DNA from: Apium graveolens | Lineage: Eukaryota; Streptophyta; Magnoliopsida; Apiales; Apiaceae | DNA: 64,000 nt | Direction: 5' to 3' | NCBI RefSeq assembly: GCF_009905375.1 | Contig: NC_133653.1 | Location: forward strand, 61,817,956-61,881,955 | Shown: positions 24,496 through 34,961 of the stretch, piece by piece | Layout of the letters: the number at the start of each line of letters is the position of its first letter | Position numbering within the stretch: position 1 is the stretch's first letter | Program-made: the position numbers and the translations under genes | The notes under the pieces: model-generated | Database searches by the model: none | Seen by the model: the letters and a program-made list of their open reading frames with translations, nothing else | What the model was told of the DNA's origin: nothing

Positions 24496-27400
24496 AAGTT
24501 CGTTCCCAACAATTACATGGCTATTCTCAGCAAGGATGATGCTCCATCAGACCTTCATTTTATTCAAGACTTTCTGGCTCGAAGTGAGATTGGGTATGCT
24601 CTGACCCAACCACAATTACTCTCAGGAACTCAAATACTGGAGTTGTGAAGGAGTGGTGTTTATGATGATGGTGGTGAAGCTGGGTTACCAAATATCATTT
24701 TCACAGCAGGGGAAGATGAGCATCTGGTTACTTTGTCAATAGTTCGACAGGCTTTGCACTTACCAGAAAATTGCACTTTCAATGCTCAAATTGAAGAACC
24801 ACTGCTACAGGGTATGATGGCCAATCTTGGCTATGAGAATGGTTTGTCCAAGCTGGGACAACTAAAGAGACCCTACATAAGAAGGGAGTGGAGCTTTTTC
24901 TTTGACTGCATCACTAGAGATTTTGCCAATAAATGCTCCAACTTTGATGCCATTCCCATTCTGAGTCAGCAAATATGGTATGCACTTTTAAATCAAACTC
25001 ACTTTGATTATGCTACTGCTATTTTGGGTTTTATTGGGGATAGGATGAATGAGGACCCAAATACTATTTACTTTGCTAGATTCTGTCAAATCATTTACAG
25101 TTTTTGTTATCTTGATAAGCCTTAAAACTATAGTGAGACAATTTAACCCTTTAAACTTGCTAAAAGGGCCTTCACAGACTTGTTATCTACTGATAATAAG
25201 AAAGAGATACTAAGACCCCTTCAAATTCCTATATCAGTAAAACAGTTCTTAGTCAACTCTGACCCCAATACATACTCACCCAAATTTCCTGAAGTTGCAC
25301 CCTCTCAACCTCCATCAGCACCTACAACCAATACTCAACCAGCTCAATCCTCTCAACCACAACCACAGCCTACCATCAGAACTTATTTCCAACCTGCACA
25401 ATCTTCTCAACCACAACCATCAGCACCTACTACCAAACCAACCTCTGGTACTTCCCAAAAAGTGCTAGTTGTAAAATCTTCAAGAGAAAAATCTATTCCT
25501 AAATCTCTACCAAGGAGAAGAAGGATGATTCTTAGAGATGAATCAGATGAAGATGAACATGTACAGGTTCCCACATCATAACCTGTAGTTAAAAGCTGAA
25601 AATGTAATTTTTGAGAAGGAAGTAGCAGCTGAAAAGATAACTCCTTAGAAGGAAACTGAAGCTGAGGGTTCTGGAATTTTAAAAAGGAAAAGAACTTCAA
25701 GTTCTGATGCTGCTCATGCAACACCTTCACAACCAAAGTCCAGATCCAAGAAGATGAGAGCAGGAAGGCATATGGCACAACCTCAATCTGAGGATGCTAC
25801 AAAAACTGAGGAAGGGGATCAGGAATCTCTTATCTCATCACAACCTATGGTAATTGAAGCCCTTCCAGCACCTGAAAACACTGTTCATGACACAGCGATC
25901 ACACCTCATGTCTCTCCTATCAAAGAAAATGTTCCAGTTGAAGATTCAGGATTAAGTCCTGAAATTGACATTCATAGGCTGAACATTCCATCCATCCTAT
26001 TTCTGGAAGCACCACAATGACAAGTGACAACTCCACCTGTTTCTCCACTAAATACTGAAGTTCCTACCACTCCAATTCTGGATGTGGAAATAGATAAAGT
26101 TGTACCAGAATCTCCTACAGCCACACACACACTTGTGTTGTCAGAAGATGATGAGTTTCTTGCAATTTCTGGAGAGTCAGCTCAAGTAAACACTCCAGCT
26201 CAAAATCTTGGAAAGGAGGCACTGCTTAAAAAGTTTGTTAAACAAGATGCTCCTGTTCCTTGGGAAGAAACTCACAAAGGAGTTGAGTGGACCAAGAAGT
26301 GGAATGAATCTGACTTCATTCCCAGCTCCAAACTGTCAGAACATATTATAAAAGATGATGAGTTGTTGACAAATTCTGACTTTAAAGCTCAACTTATAGT
26401 CACAGCTCTCAGTACTAAAAGTCTTCAAGGTCAACACTCAATTACTCATGCCAAGGTTGATAAACTACAGGAAAATGCTAATAAGCTGGACCTGATGCTA
26501 AAGATAGACAAGAACAGGTTTATCAGACCTATTCATGAAAAAGTAGAGGCTATTGAGAAAGTTCAAGAAAAGCAACATGCCCAACTGACTGAGGTCCTGC
26601 AGAATCAAGCCTCTCAACAGACTCAACTGAATGAAATTCAATCTTCAGTGGAACTTCTTCTCTCTCTACTACTACCAGATGATGCCAAAAAGGGGGAGAA
26701 GGTAGCTAAGTCCAAAAGCTCAACTAGTCAAGTACTGAAGAAGAAGGATGATAAAGGAGATGACCAGGGAAACCCTAGCAAGGGCAAAGGTTAAGGTCAA
26801 GGTCAAGGGCAAAATAATAAAGTTTCTTCACATAAACTAATTTATGATTCTAGAAAATCTTATACATAGAAGAATATAAATTCTGATGATCAAAGTCTGA
26901 TATCAAGTTCTGATCTTCTCATTCAAGGAGGAAGTCAAAACTCTCAGAAGTTTTTGCAAACTCTGAAGCTTAAGGGAAGGGAGACTACAGTCTATTATAA
27001 AGATCCCAAGATTCAGACACTTGATGAAGAAATTGCTAGAAGATTATTTCACAAGCATAATCCTGGAATGGATTTAGAGACTTTAAAGGAGGAAGAAGCT
27101 AGATTTTCAGCTGAGAAGATAAATTTTAAATCTAAAGCTTCTAATGCAAAGAAACCTCTGAGGCCTAAGGCAAAAGGCATTGTGATCAAGGAAACTATAA
27201 GGCTTCAAAGCCCAAGACAAGATCACAAGTTAAAATTGATCCCAAGGCAAAAGGGAAAGGAAAGATGGATGAACCAACAAAGACATATGAGATGAAGATT
27301 CCTCAAATCCTGATGAAACCTGTGTGCAAAATGGTTCATGTTTTTGATGATACAGCTGCAAAAGATGAAACTGTTGAAACTCTGAAAAGAAGAAAGATAA

Positions 27401-28221
27401 CAGAAGAATCTAAGACAACCTCTGACATAGCTCAAGTTTTTCAGAGTGAAGACATTTCAGAACATCAAGGTATAAATGAAATAACAAATTTTGATCAAGT
27501 CATCAAGACATCAACCTCTGATAGTGCTCAAGTTGATTTGAACAAAATGACAGTTACTGATAAGAGAAAACTTCTATGGAAAAATATTAATCCATCAGAT
27601 CCTAAGAAAAGTCAACTACTATCTGATTTCATGACTGTTGGATTGAAATCCAGAGAAGCAAGAGACAGAGATGGATTAGGTTCTGAAGATGCCAAGATCA
27701 AGACAGGAGTTGAAGTACTTACTAGAGATCCATTCTTATTAACTGACAAACCACTTGAGGAAGTTACACAGAAACACCTTGACAAGGTTATATCTGTTCA
27801 AGTGGTACTGGATGCTCATGATAAAAGTAATGTCAAAGAAAAGCTGATTCTATTTCTTGAAGATGGAAGAACATACAGAATGTCAGAATCAGATGTGCTG
27901 AACAAATCTTTGAAAGAACTTCAATTCTTTCATTATCTTTTGGAGATAAAGTCTGAGATTACCAGAAGATGGTCAAATTTCATCATGAAGACCATAAGGG
28001 ATAAAGTCAGAATCTCTGGATCAAGAGTTACAGAATTTGTTCCAAATATAGTTGAAGATGATGGAAGTGAAACTCCAATGAAGAAGGATTCTGCTAAACT
28101 TGAAGTTATTCTGAAAGAAAAATGTATGTGCTATAATGAAGACTCATCTCATCCATGGGTAATCAGACTTGGTGATGGATTGGAAAGAAATCACATCTCA
28201 GCACTTAGGACTGCAATCTAA
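24496..28221 (+). pseudogene. Env-position ORF of element 5 (about 1230 codons, decayed)
   Basis: Coding-like sequence runs almost without gap from 24496 (in-frame ATG at 24517) to a stop at 28219-28221. Open pieces are 24733-25125, 25180-25581, 25754-26020, 26024-26794, 26954-27295 and 27265-28221. About six in-frame stops and two or three frameshifts break it. Visible regions: a globular N-terminus (IQDFLARSEIGYALTQPQLL), a Pro/Gln/Ser/Thr-rich stretch (25310-25460), acidic and Ser/Pro-rich regions, a predicted coiled coil ending in VELLLSLLL (26440-26680), a Lys-rich segment, and a globular C-terminus (27560-28221). I see no clear signal peptide or transmembrane segment, so calling it an envelope is unsupported. 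Position beside the PPT is the main clue. Function unknown. Confidence 0.7.
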
Positions 28222-28488
28222 CAGATTGGAAGTCAAGATGAAGAAATGAAGCAAGTCAAGGCTACATTAGCTCAAGTCCTGAGGAATGCAGAAGAGAAGC
28301 TGATATCAAAATTTGTCAAGAATCACATTGGATTCAGATTGACTCAATAAGATTGGTAAAAGCTACAAGGACTGTAAGTTATAGTTAGTTATCTAAATAT
28401 ACTCTCATTGCATTTATACTTAAATGTTTTTGACATCATCAAATCTATTTACTTGTATATTTTTCATTATTTACAAGTTGGGGGAGAT
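28222..28488 (+). other. Spacer and polypurine tract of element 5
   Basis: Non-coding tail after the env-position ORF; residual in-frame codons continue briefly to about 28350. It ends with the purine tract AAGTTGGGGGAGA (about 28475-28487), which directly precedes the LTR start. Confidence 0.75.
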
Positions 28489-29054
28489 TGTTAAATATAT
28501 TTGAGATGTCATGTCTAATCTGTTTTGTTTAGTTTCAGAACTTAATATCAGGACTTACTGGAAATAATGACTTACTGAAGTCAGAACTTATATCAGAACT
28601 TAAGGCCGTCGGGATTTATATCAGGACTTAAGTGCGGGTACTTCAGATAAGGAATGCAGCCGATTTACAGGAGAGGATCATGACTAAAATAATAGAAGAT
28701 ATGCATGAAGAGTTGGGCAGCTAGAAGACTTGTAGAAGATAATATATGATTGATATATTTTAGGAGACAGAATTATATTCCATATCAATTAGAAGATATC
28801 TTGTAACTGTGTACTATATAAACACAGCTTAGGGCTTACACTATAAGTGTTATCATTCACGAGGAAGATTATACATTGTAACCTAGCAGCTCTTAGTGAT
28901 ATTATTTATCACTGAGAGAGTAGTTTAACCTACTTCGTAACATAGCTTATTATATTGAATAAACTTGATTATTGTTATATACTTGTGTTCTAAATCGATT
29001 TAATTGTATAAACACTATATTCAACCCCCTTCTATAGTGTTGTGTGACCTATCA
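28489..29054 (+). repeat. 3' LTR of element 5 (566 bp)
   Basis: Starts TGTTAAATATA after the purine tract and ends near GTGACCTATCA. It has a TATA box TATATAAA at 28815-28822, an AATAAA at 28958-28963, and the C-rich LTR end typical of SIRE-type elements. Its first 150 bases carry five copies of the TCAGRACTTA motif. The 3' border (29054) is inferred from the CA end and from where Tat coding sequence resumes. Confidence 0.75.
28535..28630 (+). repeat. TCAGRACTTA motif cluster in the LTR of element 5
   Basis: Five copies of TCAGAACTTA or TCAGGACTTA at 28535-28544, 28548-28557, 28581-28590, 28593-28602 and 28621-28630. Reverse-complement copies (AAGTTCTGA or AAGTCCTGA) occur inside the env-position ORF at 25699-25707, 25952-25962, 26905-26913 and 28274-28282. 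Confidence 0.75.
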
Positions 29055-29858
29055 GAGATACAGTTCCCAAAATGGTTAGGAAACCCTGTGATGGTAAAGA
29101 AGGCTAATGGAAAATGGAGAATGTGTGTAGAGTTCACTAATCTAAATGACGCATACCCAAAGGATTGTTTCCCATTGCCAAGGATAGACACATTGATAGA
29201 TGCTACTGTTGGTCATGAGATATTGAGTTTCATGGATGGATTTAGTGGATACAATCAGATCAAGATGGATAAGGATGACATCCCAAAGGTATCATTCATT
29301 ACTAACTTTGGTGTTTTTTGTTATCTTGTTATGGCGTTTGGTCTCAAGAATGCAGGAGCCACCGATCAAAGGTTGGTAAATAAGATTTTCAAGGACATCA
29401 TTGGAAAAACTATGGAAGTTTATGTTGATGAGATATTAGTCAAGAGTTTGTTAAAAGCTGATCCCATAACCTATTTGAGGGAAGCCTTTGAGGTGTTGAG
29501 ATATGATAAAATGATGCCAAATCCTGCAAAGTATGCTTTCGGAGTGGGATCTGGAAAGTTTTTACGTCTGATGGTCTCTAAGAGGGGAATCGAAGCCAAA
29601 CCTGATAAAATAAAGGCTATTCTGGATATGGAACCACCACGTTCCATAAAGGACGTTCAAAAACTCACTGGAAGAGTTGTAACTCTAGGACATTTCATCT
29701 CCAAATCCGGAGAAAAGTGCTTGCCATTCTTTAAATCCATGAAGAAGGTTAAATATTTTATATGGACTGAGGAAAGCCATGAGGTATTTGAAGGATTAAA
29801 GAAATATATAGCTCAAGCCCCGTTGTTGGCCAAGCCAACTCTGAAAAAAACTTTGTAA
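29055..29858 (+). pseudogene. Reverse transcriptase, Tat remnant
   Basis: Starts mid-domain at IQFPKWLGNPVMVKK and keeps the RT palm: PKDCFPLPRIDTLIDATVGH near 29158-29217, FMDGFSGYNQIKM near 29230-29270, and the active site at 29421-29432, which reads YVDE where the family has two Asp. The last codon is GAG, so the second catalytic Asp is replaced. It ends with a stop at 29856-29858 and continues in the same frame into RNase H. Sequence upstream of 29055 in this frame belongs to the LTR of element 5 and is not part of the gene. Confidence 0.87.
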
Positions 29859-29864
29859 TTATAC

Positions 29865-30301
29865 TTGGCCGTTTCAGAAAATGCCTTGAGTGCTGTATTG
29901 GTTAAGGAGGAACTTAAAGTCCAGAAACCCGTATACTATATTAGTAAAATTCTGCATGGAGCTGAATTGAATTATTCAACTATTGAGAAGTTTGCTTTAG
30001 CCTTGGTGATGGCTTCAAAGAAGTTGCGTCCTTACTTTCAGGCTCATAAAATTGAAGTGTTAACAAATCATCCATTAAGAAACATCATTCATGGTCTCAA
30101 AGCTAGTGGGAGGCTGATTAAATGGGCAATAGAATTGGAAGAATTCGACATCAAGTACAAGCCACGAATGGAAATAAAAGCCCAGGCATTGGCTGACTTC
30201 GTGGTGGAATGTACCATACCCAACCAAGAAGTCGAGGGGAAGGAAGATACTATACCTCAAGACACAGAAGATGATAAAGGAGACAAAGAAAAGGGCATTA
30301 A
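29865..30301 (+). pseudogene. RNase H (first copy), Tat remnant
   Basis: Same frame as RT. It shows LAVSENALSAVLVKEE at the start, PVYYISKILHGAELNYSTIEK, KIEVLTNHPLRNI and ASGRLIKWAIELEEFDIKY, ending in IKAQALADFVVECTIPNQ. These are the landmarks of the Gypsy-type RNase H that follows RT in Tat elements. An acidic linker (EDDKGDKEKGIKEKE) leads to the second RNase H. Confidence 0.85.
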
Positions 30302-30852
30302 AGAAAAGGAATATTGGGTTCTTTATATTTATGGGGCATCAAAAACAAATTTAAGCGGAGCTGGGCTAGTTTTACAAACCTAGATGGGTTCCTGATCGAA
30401 TATGCTATGAAGCTAGACTTCCCAATTACGAATAATGAAACAGAATATGAAGCCCTGATAGCTGGCCTCAGCCTAACAGGAACACTGAGGTTCAAGAACA
30501 TAAAAGCCTGTGGGGATTCGAAGCTGGTCATATCCCGGGTCAAGGGAGAGTTTGAGGCAAGAGTGATACAATGGCTAAGTATGTCCGCCTAGTAAGGGCT
30601 GTGATGACTCAGTTCGATGAATGCCATGTTGAGCACATTCCAATAGAGGAAAATGCTAAGGCGGATGCGTTGTCTAAGTTCGCTTCATCAGACATAGAGA
30701 AAAGTTCAGGAAGCGTATACTTCCGTGTTTTAAAAAAACGGAACATTGATGTTAAGCTTGTAGCCCCTATAGGGCTGGGGACATCATGGATAGATCCCAT
30801 TAAGGCCCATATTCAAACTGGTTGGCTACCAAATGATGTGACTGAAGCATGA
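30302..30852 (+). pseudogene. Second (archaeal-type) RNase H, Tat remnant
   Basis: Begins EYWVLYIYGASKTN; family members normally carry an Asp at the position that is Tyr here (codon 30330-30332), so a catalytic residue appears lost. A frameshift near 30380 moves to a frame reading LDGFLIEYAMKLDFPITNNE and EALIAGLSL (30390-30590), and another near 30575 moves to the frame 30571-30852 with DECHVEHIPIEENAKADALS. The frame stops at 30850-30852. Three frames are thus needed to cover one domain; it is dead. Confidence 0.82.
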
Positions 30853-31130
30853 AAATTGACTGTTCGAGCACTGAGATACTCCTTGATCGATGGGATTTTG
30901 TACAAAAGATCTTATGTGGTTCCTTACTTAAGATGTCTCAGACCTGATGAGGCACGTTTGGCTCTTGAAGAAGTACACGAAGGTATCTGTGGGCAACACC
31001 TGGGGGCAGATCACTGGCTCATAAGATAACCCGTTTAGGCTTTTATTGGTCAGAGATGATGGCCGATGCCAAAGACTACGTGAGGAAGTGTGAATGTTAT
31101 CAGAAACATGCACCAGTTGTTCGACAACCT
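30853..31130 (+). pseudogene. Integrase N-terminus, Tat remnant
   Basis: Reads LTVRALRYSLIDGILYKRS and LRCLRPDEARLALEEVHEG, the integrase entry region and the start of the HHCC zinc domain. After a frameshift near 31010 it continues to KDYVRKCECYQKHAP (the Cys pair) and stops at 31130, where element 6's LTR begins. The DDE core must lie beyond element 6, outside the window. Confidence 0.82.
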
Positions 31131-32156
31131 TGTTGTGAATATGTTGTGTACTTGATGATCACTTAAACAAAACATCTAAGTAGATTTTACTTAGTGAAAT
31201 AATGTAGCACTCGATGGATAAGAATTGTAGTCCCGACGGATAACTCATTATAGTCCCGACGGATGATTAACTTATTATCCATCGAGTGAGTAGCTTATGT
31301 AATAATAAGTTTGTAGCACAGTGATGTATGCACCTTTGTATAGAATCTGTAGTAGCATATAAGTCATGTTGACTTTAACTAGATATGCAGAATAGGTTGA
31401 TTAATTATGCATAAGTAATGTCTTGTAATTCTATATAAGTGAAATGAAGTCAAGTGCCAAAATAGCTACCGACGGATGATTAACAAAGCCTTCGATGGAT
31501 GATCAAATGACTATCAACGGATGTTTAACATAGCAGTCGATGGATGATCAATTAAGTCATCGACGGATGATCTGAAAGTCGACGGATGAACATATCAAGA
31601 ATTCAAACATCAGTTGAACAGTGAAAGCTGACACACAGCCGTCGAGTTGGATACAAACACATTGTGGAAGCCCATTAACTGGGTAATAGAGGACGAAAAG
31701 CAGCAAAGATTAAGACTGTTAGATTTTATATTTGTTCAGTCTTTTTGACTTTGTAATCTTGGTATTATCTAAACCAAGAGAGTAGCAAATAGAAAAATAA
31801 CTGAGATAGTTGAGAAACACAAAAACAGAGAAATCTTTGTAAGCTTAATCTTTAGCATTTCCTGTATTCTCAGAAGTTCTATTTTGTAAGCAGCTGTGAG
31901 CATTTTCTGCACACAGAGTCCTCTCGATATATTATATATATCTCTGGTGGAATTGTTTAAATCCACCAGAAAATTTTTAAAGACTCTTGTTTTTAATTAC
32001 TTGTATTTTGATTCATTTGAGTTTATATTCCGCATTGTGCTAATCAAAACAAATATATCAATGATCGAGTTGAACATTTTTATTTCAAGAAAAAGGTTCA
32101 AGAATTCCATTCAACCCCCCTTCTGTAATTCTTGCTACATTGTCAAGGGACTAACA
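31131..32156 (+). repeat. 5' LTR of element 6 (1026 bp)
   Basis: Starts TGTTGTGAATATG at the break in Tat integrase and ends GGGACTAACA just before the PBS. TATA box TATATAAG at 31432-31439. It carries about eleven copies or near-copies of the CGACGGATGA motif: four upstream of the TATA box (31211-31285) and seven downstream (31470-31645). The C-rich end (TTCAACCCCCCTTCTGTAAT) matches the LTR end form of element 5. The second LTR is outside the window, so the borders rest on TG...CA ends, PBS and the flanking Tat sequence. Confidence 0.88.
31432..31439 (+). promoter_or_regulatory. TATA box in the LTR of element 6
   Basis: TATATAAG at the U3/R border position of the LTR, about 300 bp from its start. 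The dispersed CGACGGATGA motif clusters on both sides of it. Confidence 0.5.
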
Positions 32157-32158
32157 AT

Positions 32159-32170
32159 TGCTATCAGAGC
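32159..32170 (+). other. Primer binding site, element 6
   Basis: TGCTATCAGAGC, two bases after the LTR end. It differs at one base from the standard initiator tRNA-Met site TGGTATCAGAGC seen in elements 1, 7 and 8. Confidence 0.8.
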
Positions 32171-32217
32171 AAGCTCTTAATCTACAAAGAGTTTAAAGAT
32201 CAAAACAATTCAGCAAG

Positions 32218-34614
32218 ATGAACAAGAAAGATGTTGAAGTCAAGATTCATTTTCTTGATAAAGATAATTACCATCATTGGAAGGTAAAGATGCATCTTCA
32301 CATGCTTTCTCAAGATGAGGCCTATCTGGACTGCATAGAAAGAGGTCCTCATGTTCTAATGAGAGCTGCAACAGGAAACGAGCCATCTGTTCCAAAGCCA
32401 AGGCATGAATGGTCTGATCCTGACATTGAACAAGTCAGGAAAGATAAAAAGGCCATGAACATTATGTTCAATGGTGTTGATGCAGACATGTTTGATAACA
32501 TCATCAACTGCAAAACTGCCAAGGAAGTTTGGGACACAATACAGATAATTTGTGATGGCACTGAGCAAGTAATAGAAAATAAAATACAGCTCCTGATTCA
32601 GCAATATGAGCATTTTCACAATGAAGAAAGTGAGTCACTCACTGACATTTTTAGTAGATTCCAAAAACTACTAAATGCTCTTATGTTGCATGAAAGAGTC
32701 TATCAGACTAAAGACTCCAATCTGAAATTTCTCAGATCTCTTCCAAAGGAATGGAAACCAATGACAGTCTCATTGAGAAACTCACAAGATTATAAGGAGT
32801 TTGCTTTGGAGAGACTATATGGCATTCTGAAAACCTATGAGCTTGAGATAGAGCAGGATGAAAGAATGGAGAGAGAAAAGAAGAAAGGAGGATCCATTGC
32901 ACTAGTTGCTGATCTGGAAAAGGAGAAGGAAGTGAAGATGGAAGCTGTGGAATCAACTTCAAAGGTCTGTGAAAGCAAGGGTAAGGGGCTAGCTGCAGAA
33001 AATGAAGATTCATTGAGCCAAGATGACATGGAGGACATTGATGAGCACCTAGCATTCCTTTCAAAAAGATTTGCCAAGCTCAAGTTCAAAAAAAACTTTG
33101 GAGCAGCCAAGCCAAATAGAAACATGGTGGATAAGTCAAAATTCAAATGTTTCAAATGTGGCTTGGCAGGGCATTTTGCAAATGAGTGTAGAAAGTCAGA
33201 TTCCAGTAAGAAAAGATTTGAGTCTGTAGATTACAAGCAAAAATACTTTGATCTACTCAAACAAAAGGAAAGGGCCTTTATTACACAAGAGAATGACTGG
33301 GCAGCTGATGGTTTGGATGAATATGAAGAGGTCAGCTATGTCAATCTAGCCCTTATGGCCAAGTCTGATGAAACAGAGACAAGTTCCTCAAGCAATCAGG
33401 TAATCACTACAAACCTTGCACATTTATCTAAAGCTGAGTGTAATGATGCAATAAATGACATGTCTACAGAATTGTATCATTAGCGTGTTACACTTAAGCC
33501 TCTCACTAAGGAAAATGCTAAAATCAAAGAAAATAACTTGTTTTTAAGTGAGAGGAATAATGTGCTTGAGTCTCAATTTGTTGAGTTTGAGAAACTAAAA
33601 ATTGAGTGTAGGATTACCAAGGAGGAATTAACTAAGTCCTTGAAAAAGGAAGAAATTTTGAAGAAGCAGCTCGATCATGAACAAGAGGTGATTAAAGCAT
33701 GAAAAACATCCAGAGATGTTCATGCTCAAATCACCAAGGTTCAAGAAATTGAGTCTTTTTGTGATGAAGCCTGGAAAAAGAATAAGGGGAAACTAGAACC
33801 TATTTTGGTAGATGGGTTGCTGACAGATGTAGACTCGACGGATGATGAGGATTATCCATCGGATAACAAAAAGTGTTATCCGTCGAATGATAAAAATCCT
33901 CATCCGTCGGCTGTAAGCAAACCCATTAGCAAAACCAAATTAATCAAGCTAAATGATAAGTATGGGTCTGTTTCGAAGAACTTTGTTTCAGGAGAGTCAA
34001 GTCAAGCTAAGAAAGGGAAAAAGGCTAATGTTGGTCACATGACTGTCAAACAGTTAAGTGACAGACTTGAGAAAATAGAGGTGATAGAGACTAAAAAGAA
34101 AAACAATAGGAATGGTAAAGTAGGGACTAACAAACACAATAACTACACACCTGATAAATATGCTCCTAGAAAGATCTGTGTCAAGTGTGGTAGTGTAAAT
34201 CATTTGTTTGTTAATTGCAAATCTGCCATGCCTACTCCCATGTCTGGTCAACCTCAATTTCCTAACATGAATGCCATGCCTCCCATGCCTGTTAATGTTA
34301 TGCCTACACAGAACATGAGTGCACAGTTTGCTAATATTCCATTTGCACCTAATCCATATTATGCTGCATACAATATGCGTCAAATGCCATTTAGCATGCC
34401 TTACTGGAATAACATATTTGCACCAAGCATGCCATTTCCTGTTAGCCATAACATGCATGATAATTCTGTTGCATTTAGTGGTTTCAAAGGCACAACCCAA
34501 TTGACTAAGGAAGAATCTAAAATTCCTAAGTCAAATGAGATAAGGCCTAAGAAACAGAAGAAGAAAGCTAACAAGGCAGGACCCAAGGAAACTTGGGTAC
34601 CAAAATCAACTTGA
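32218..34614 (+). pseudogene. Gag of element 6 (798 codons, two in-frame stops)
   Basis: Starts at ATG 32218 (MNKKDVEVKIHFLDKDNYHH), 47 bp after the PBS. Residues 1-230 form the Copia-type gag (UBN2-like) domain. Zinc knuckle CFKCGLAGHFANEC lies near residue 311 and a second, CVKCGSVNHLFVNC, near residue 655. Between them is a coiled-coil-like Lys/Glu region. TAG at 33481-33483 and TGA near 33700 interrupt an otherwise single frame; they stand in likely Gln and Trp positions. The segment 33835-33910 encodes an acidic linker made largely from four copies of the element's repeat motif (YPSDN, YPSND, HPSA). The Met/Pro/Asn-rich tail precedes KKQKKKANKAGPKETW and a TGA at 34612-34614. The size is large for Copia but usual for SIRE-type gag. 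Confidence 0.88.
33835..33910 (+). repeat. ATCCGTCGA motif cluster in the gag linker, element 6
   Basis: TCGACGGATGA (33835-33845), TTATCCATCGGATAA (33852-33866), TTATCCGTCGA (33876-33886) and CATCCGTCGG (33901-33910), in both orientations, within the gag reading frame. Confidence 0.85.
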
Positions 34615-34628
34615 TTTGATTTTGATAT

Positions 34629-34961
34629 GTGCAGGGAAACAGAAAGAATCTTTGGTACTTGGATAGTGGTTGTTCAAGACACATGACTGGTTATTCTACC
34701 CTGCTCACAGAGTTTAAGGAGAGAGCTAGCCCAAGTATTACTTTTGGAGATGACAGTAAAGGTTATACTGTGGGATATGGCTTGATTTCAAAGGACAATG
34801 TCATCATTGAAGAAGTTGCCTTAGTGGATGGTCTCAAACACAATCTGTTGAGTATCAGCCAGCTTTGTGACAAAGGCAACTCAGTAACCTTCAACAAAGA
34901 AGCCTGTGTTGTGACTAACAATGAAAACAACAAAGTGGTTCTCACACCAATGTGTATCTAG
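34629..34961 (+). pseudogene. Aspartic protease, element 6
   Basis: Active site WYLDSGCSRHMTG at about residues 9-21, followed by SITFGDDSKGYTVGYG and GLKHNLLSISQLCDKG, the typical Copia protease layout. The frame has no ATG: it opens at 34626 after a TGA at 34623-34625, and the upstream gag frame ends at 34614, so the two frames do not overlap. A GTGCAG/GG acceptor-like site is at 34629-34636. The frame ends with a TAG at 34959-34961 after a frameshift into the integrase frame. Confidence 0.85.

Larger units (their letters stand above)
24496..29054 (+). mobile_element. Element 5: 3' end of a SIRE/Maximus-type Ty1/Copia element
   Basis: Contains a long decayed ORF immediately upstream of a purine tract and a 566-bp LTR. 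A long ORF between pol and the 3' LTR is a hallmark of the SIRE/Maximus lineage of plant Copia elements; the LTR 3' end (TTCAACCCCCTTCTATAGTG) has the same form as the LTR end of element 6, which carries recognisable SIRE-type gag-pol. Its gag, pol and 5' LTR are not present; they would lie left of element 4. It appears to sit inside the Tat element whose RT resumes at 29055; GAGAT (29055-29059) is the candidate target duplication. Confidence 0.75.
29055..31130 (+). mobile_element. Tat-lineage Ty3/Gypsy pol remnant
   Basis: Contains RT, RNase H, a second RNase H-like domain and the start of integrase, in that order. The double RNase H arrangement is diagnostic of the plant Tat lineage (Tat/Ogre/Retand group). 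It is interrupted on the left by element 5 and on the right by element 6, so no LTR, gag or protease of it is visible. It is the oldest recognisable layer in the window, because both neighbouring elements are inserted in it. Confidence 0.85.

Noticed and set aside
29004..29858. 284-codon ORF that seems to start in the LTR of element 5
   Set aside because: The first 17 codons are LTR sequence read through into Tat RT by chance, from a TTG codon. The real gene segment starts at 29055.
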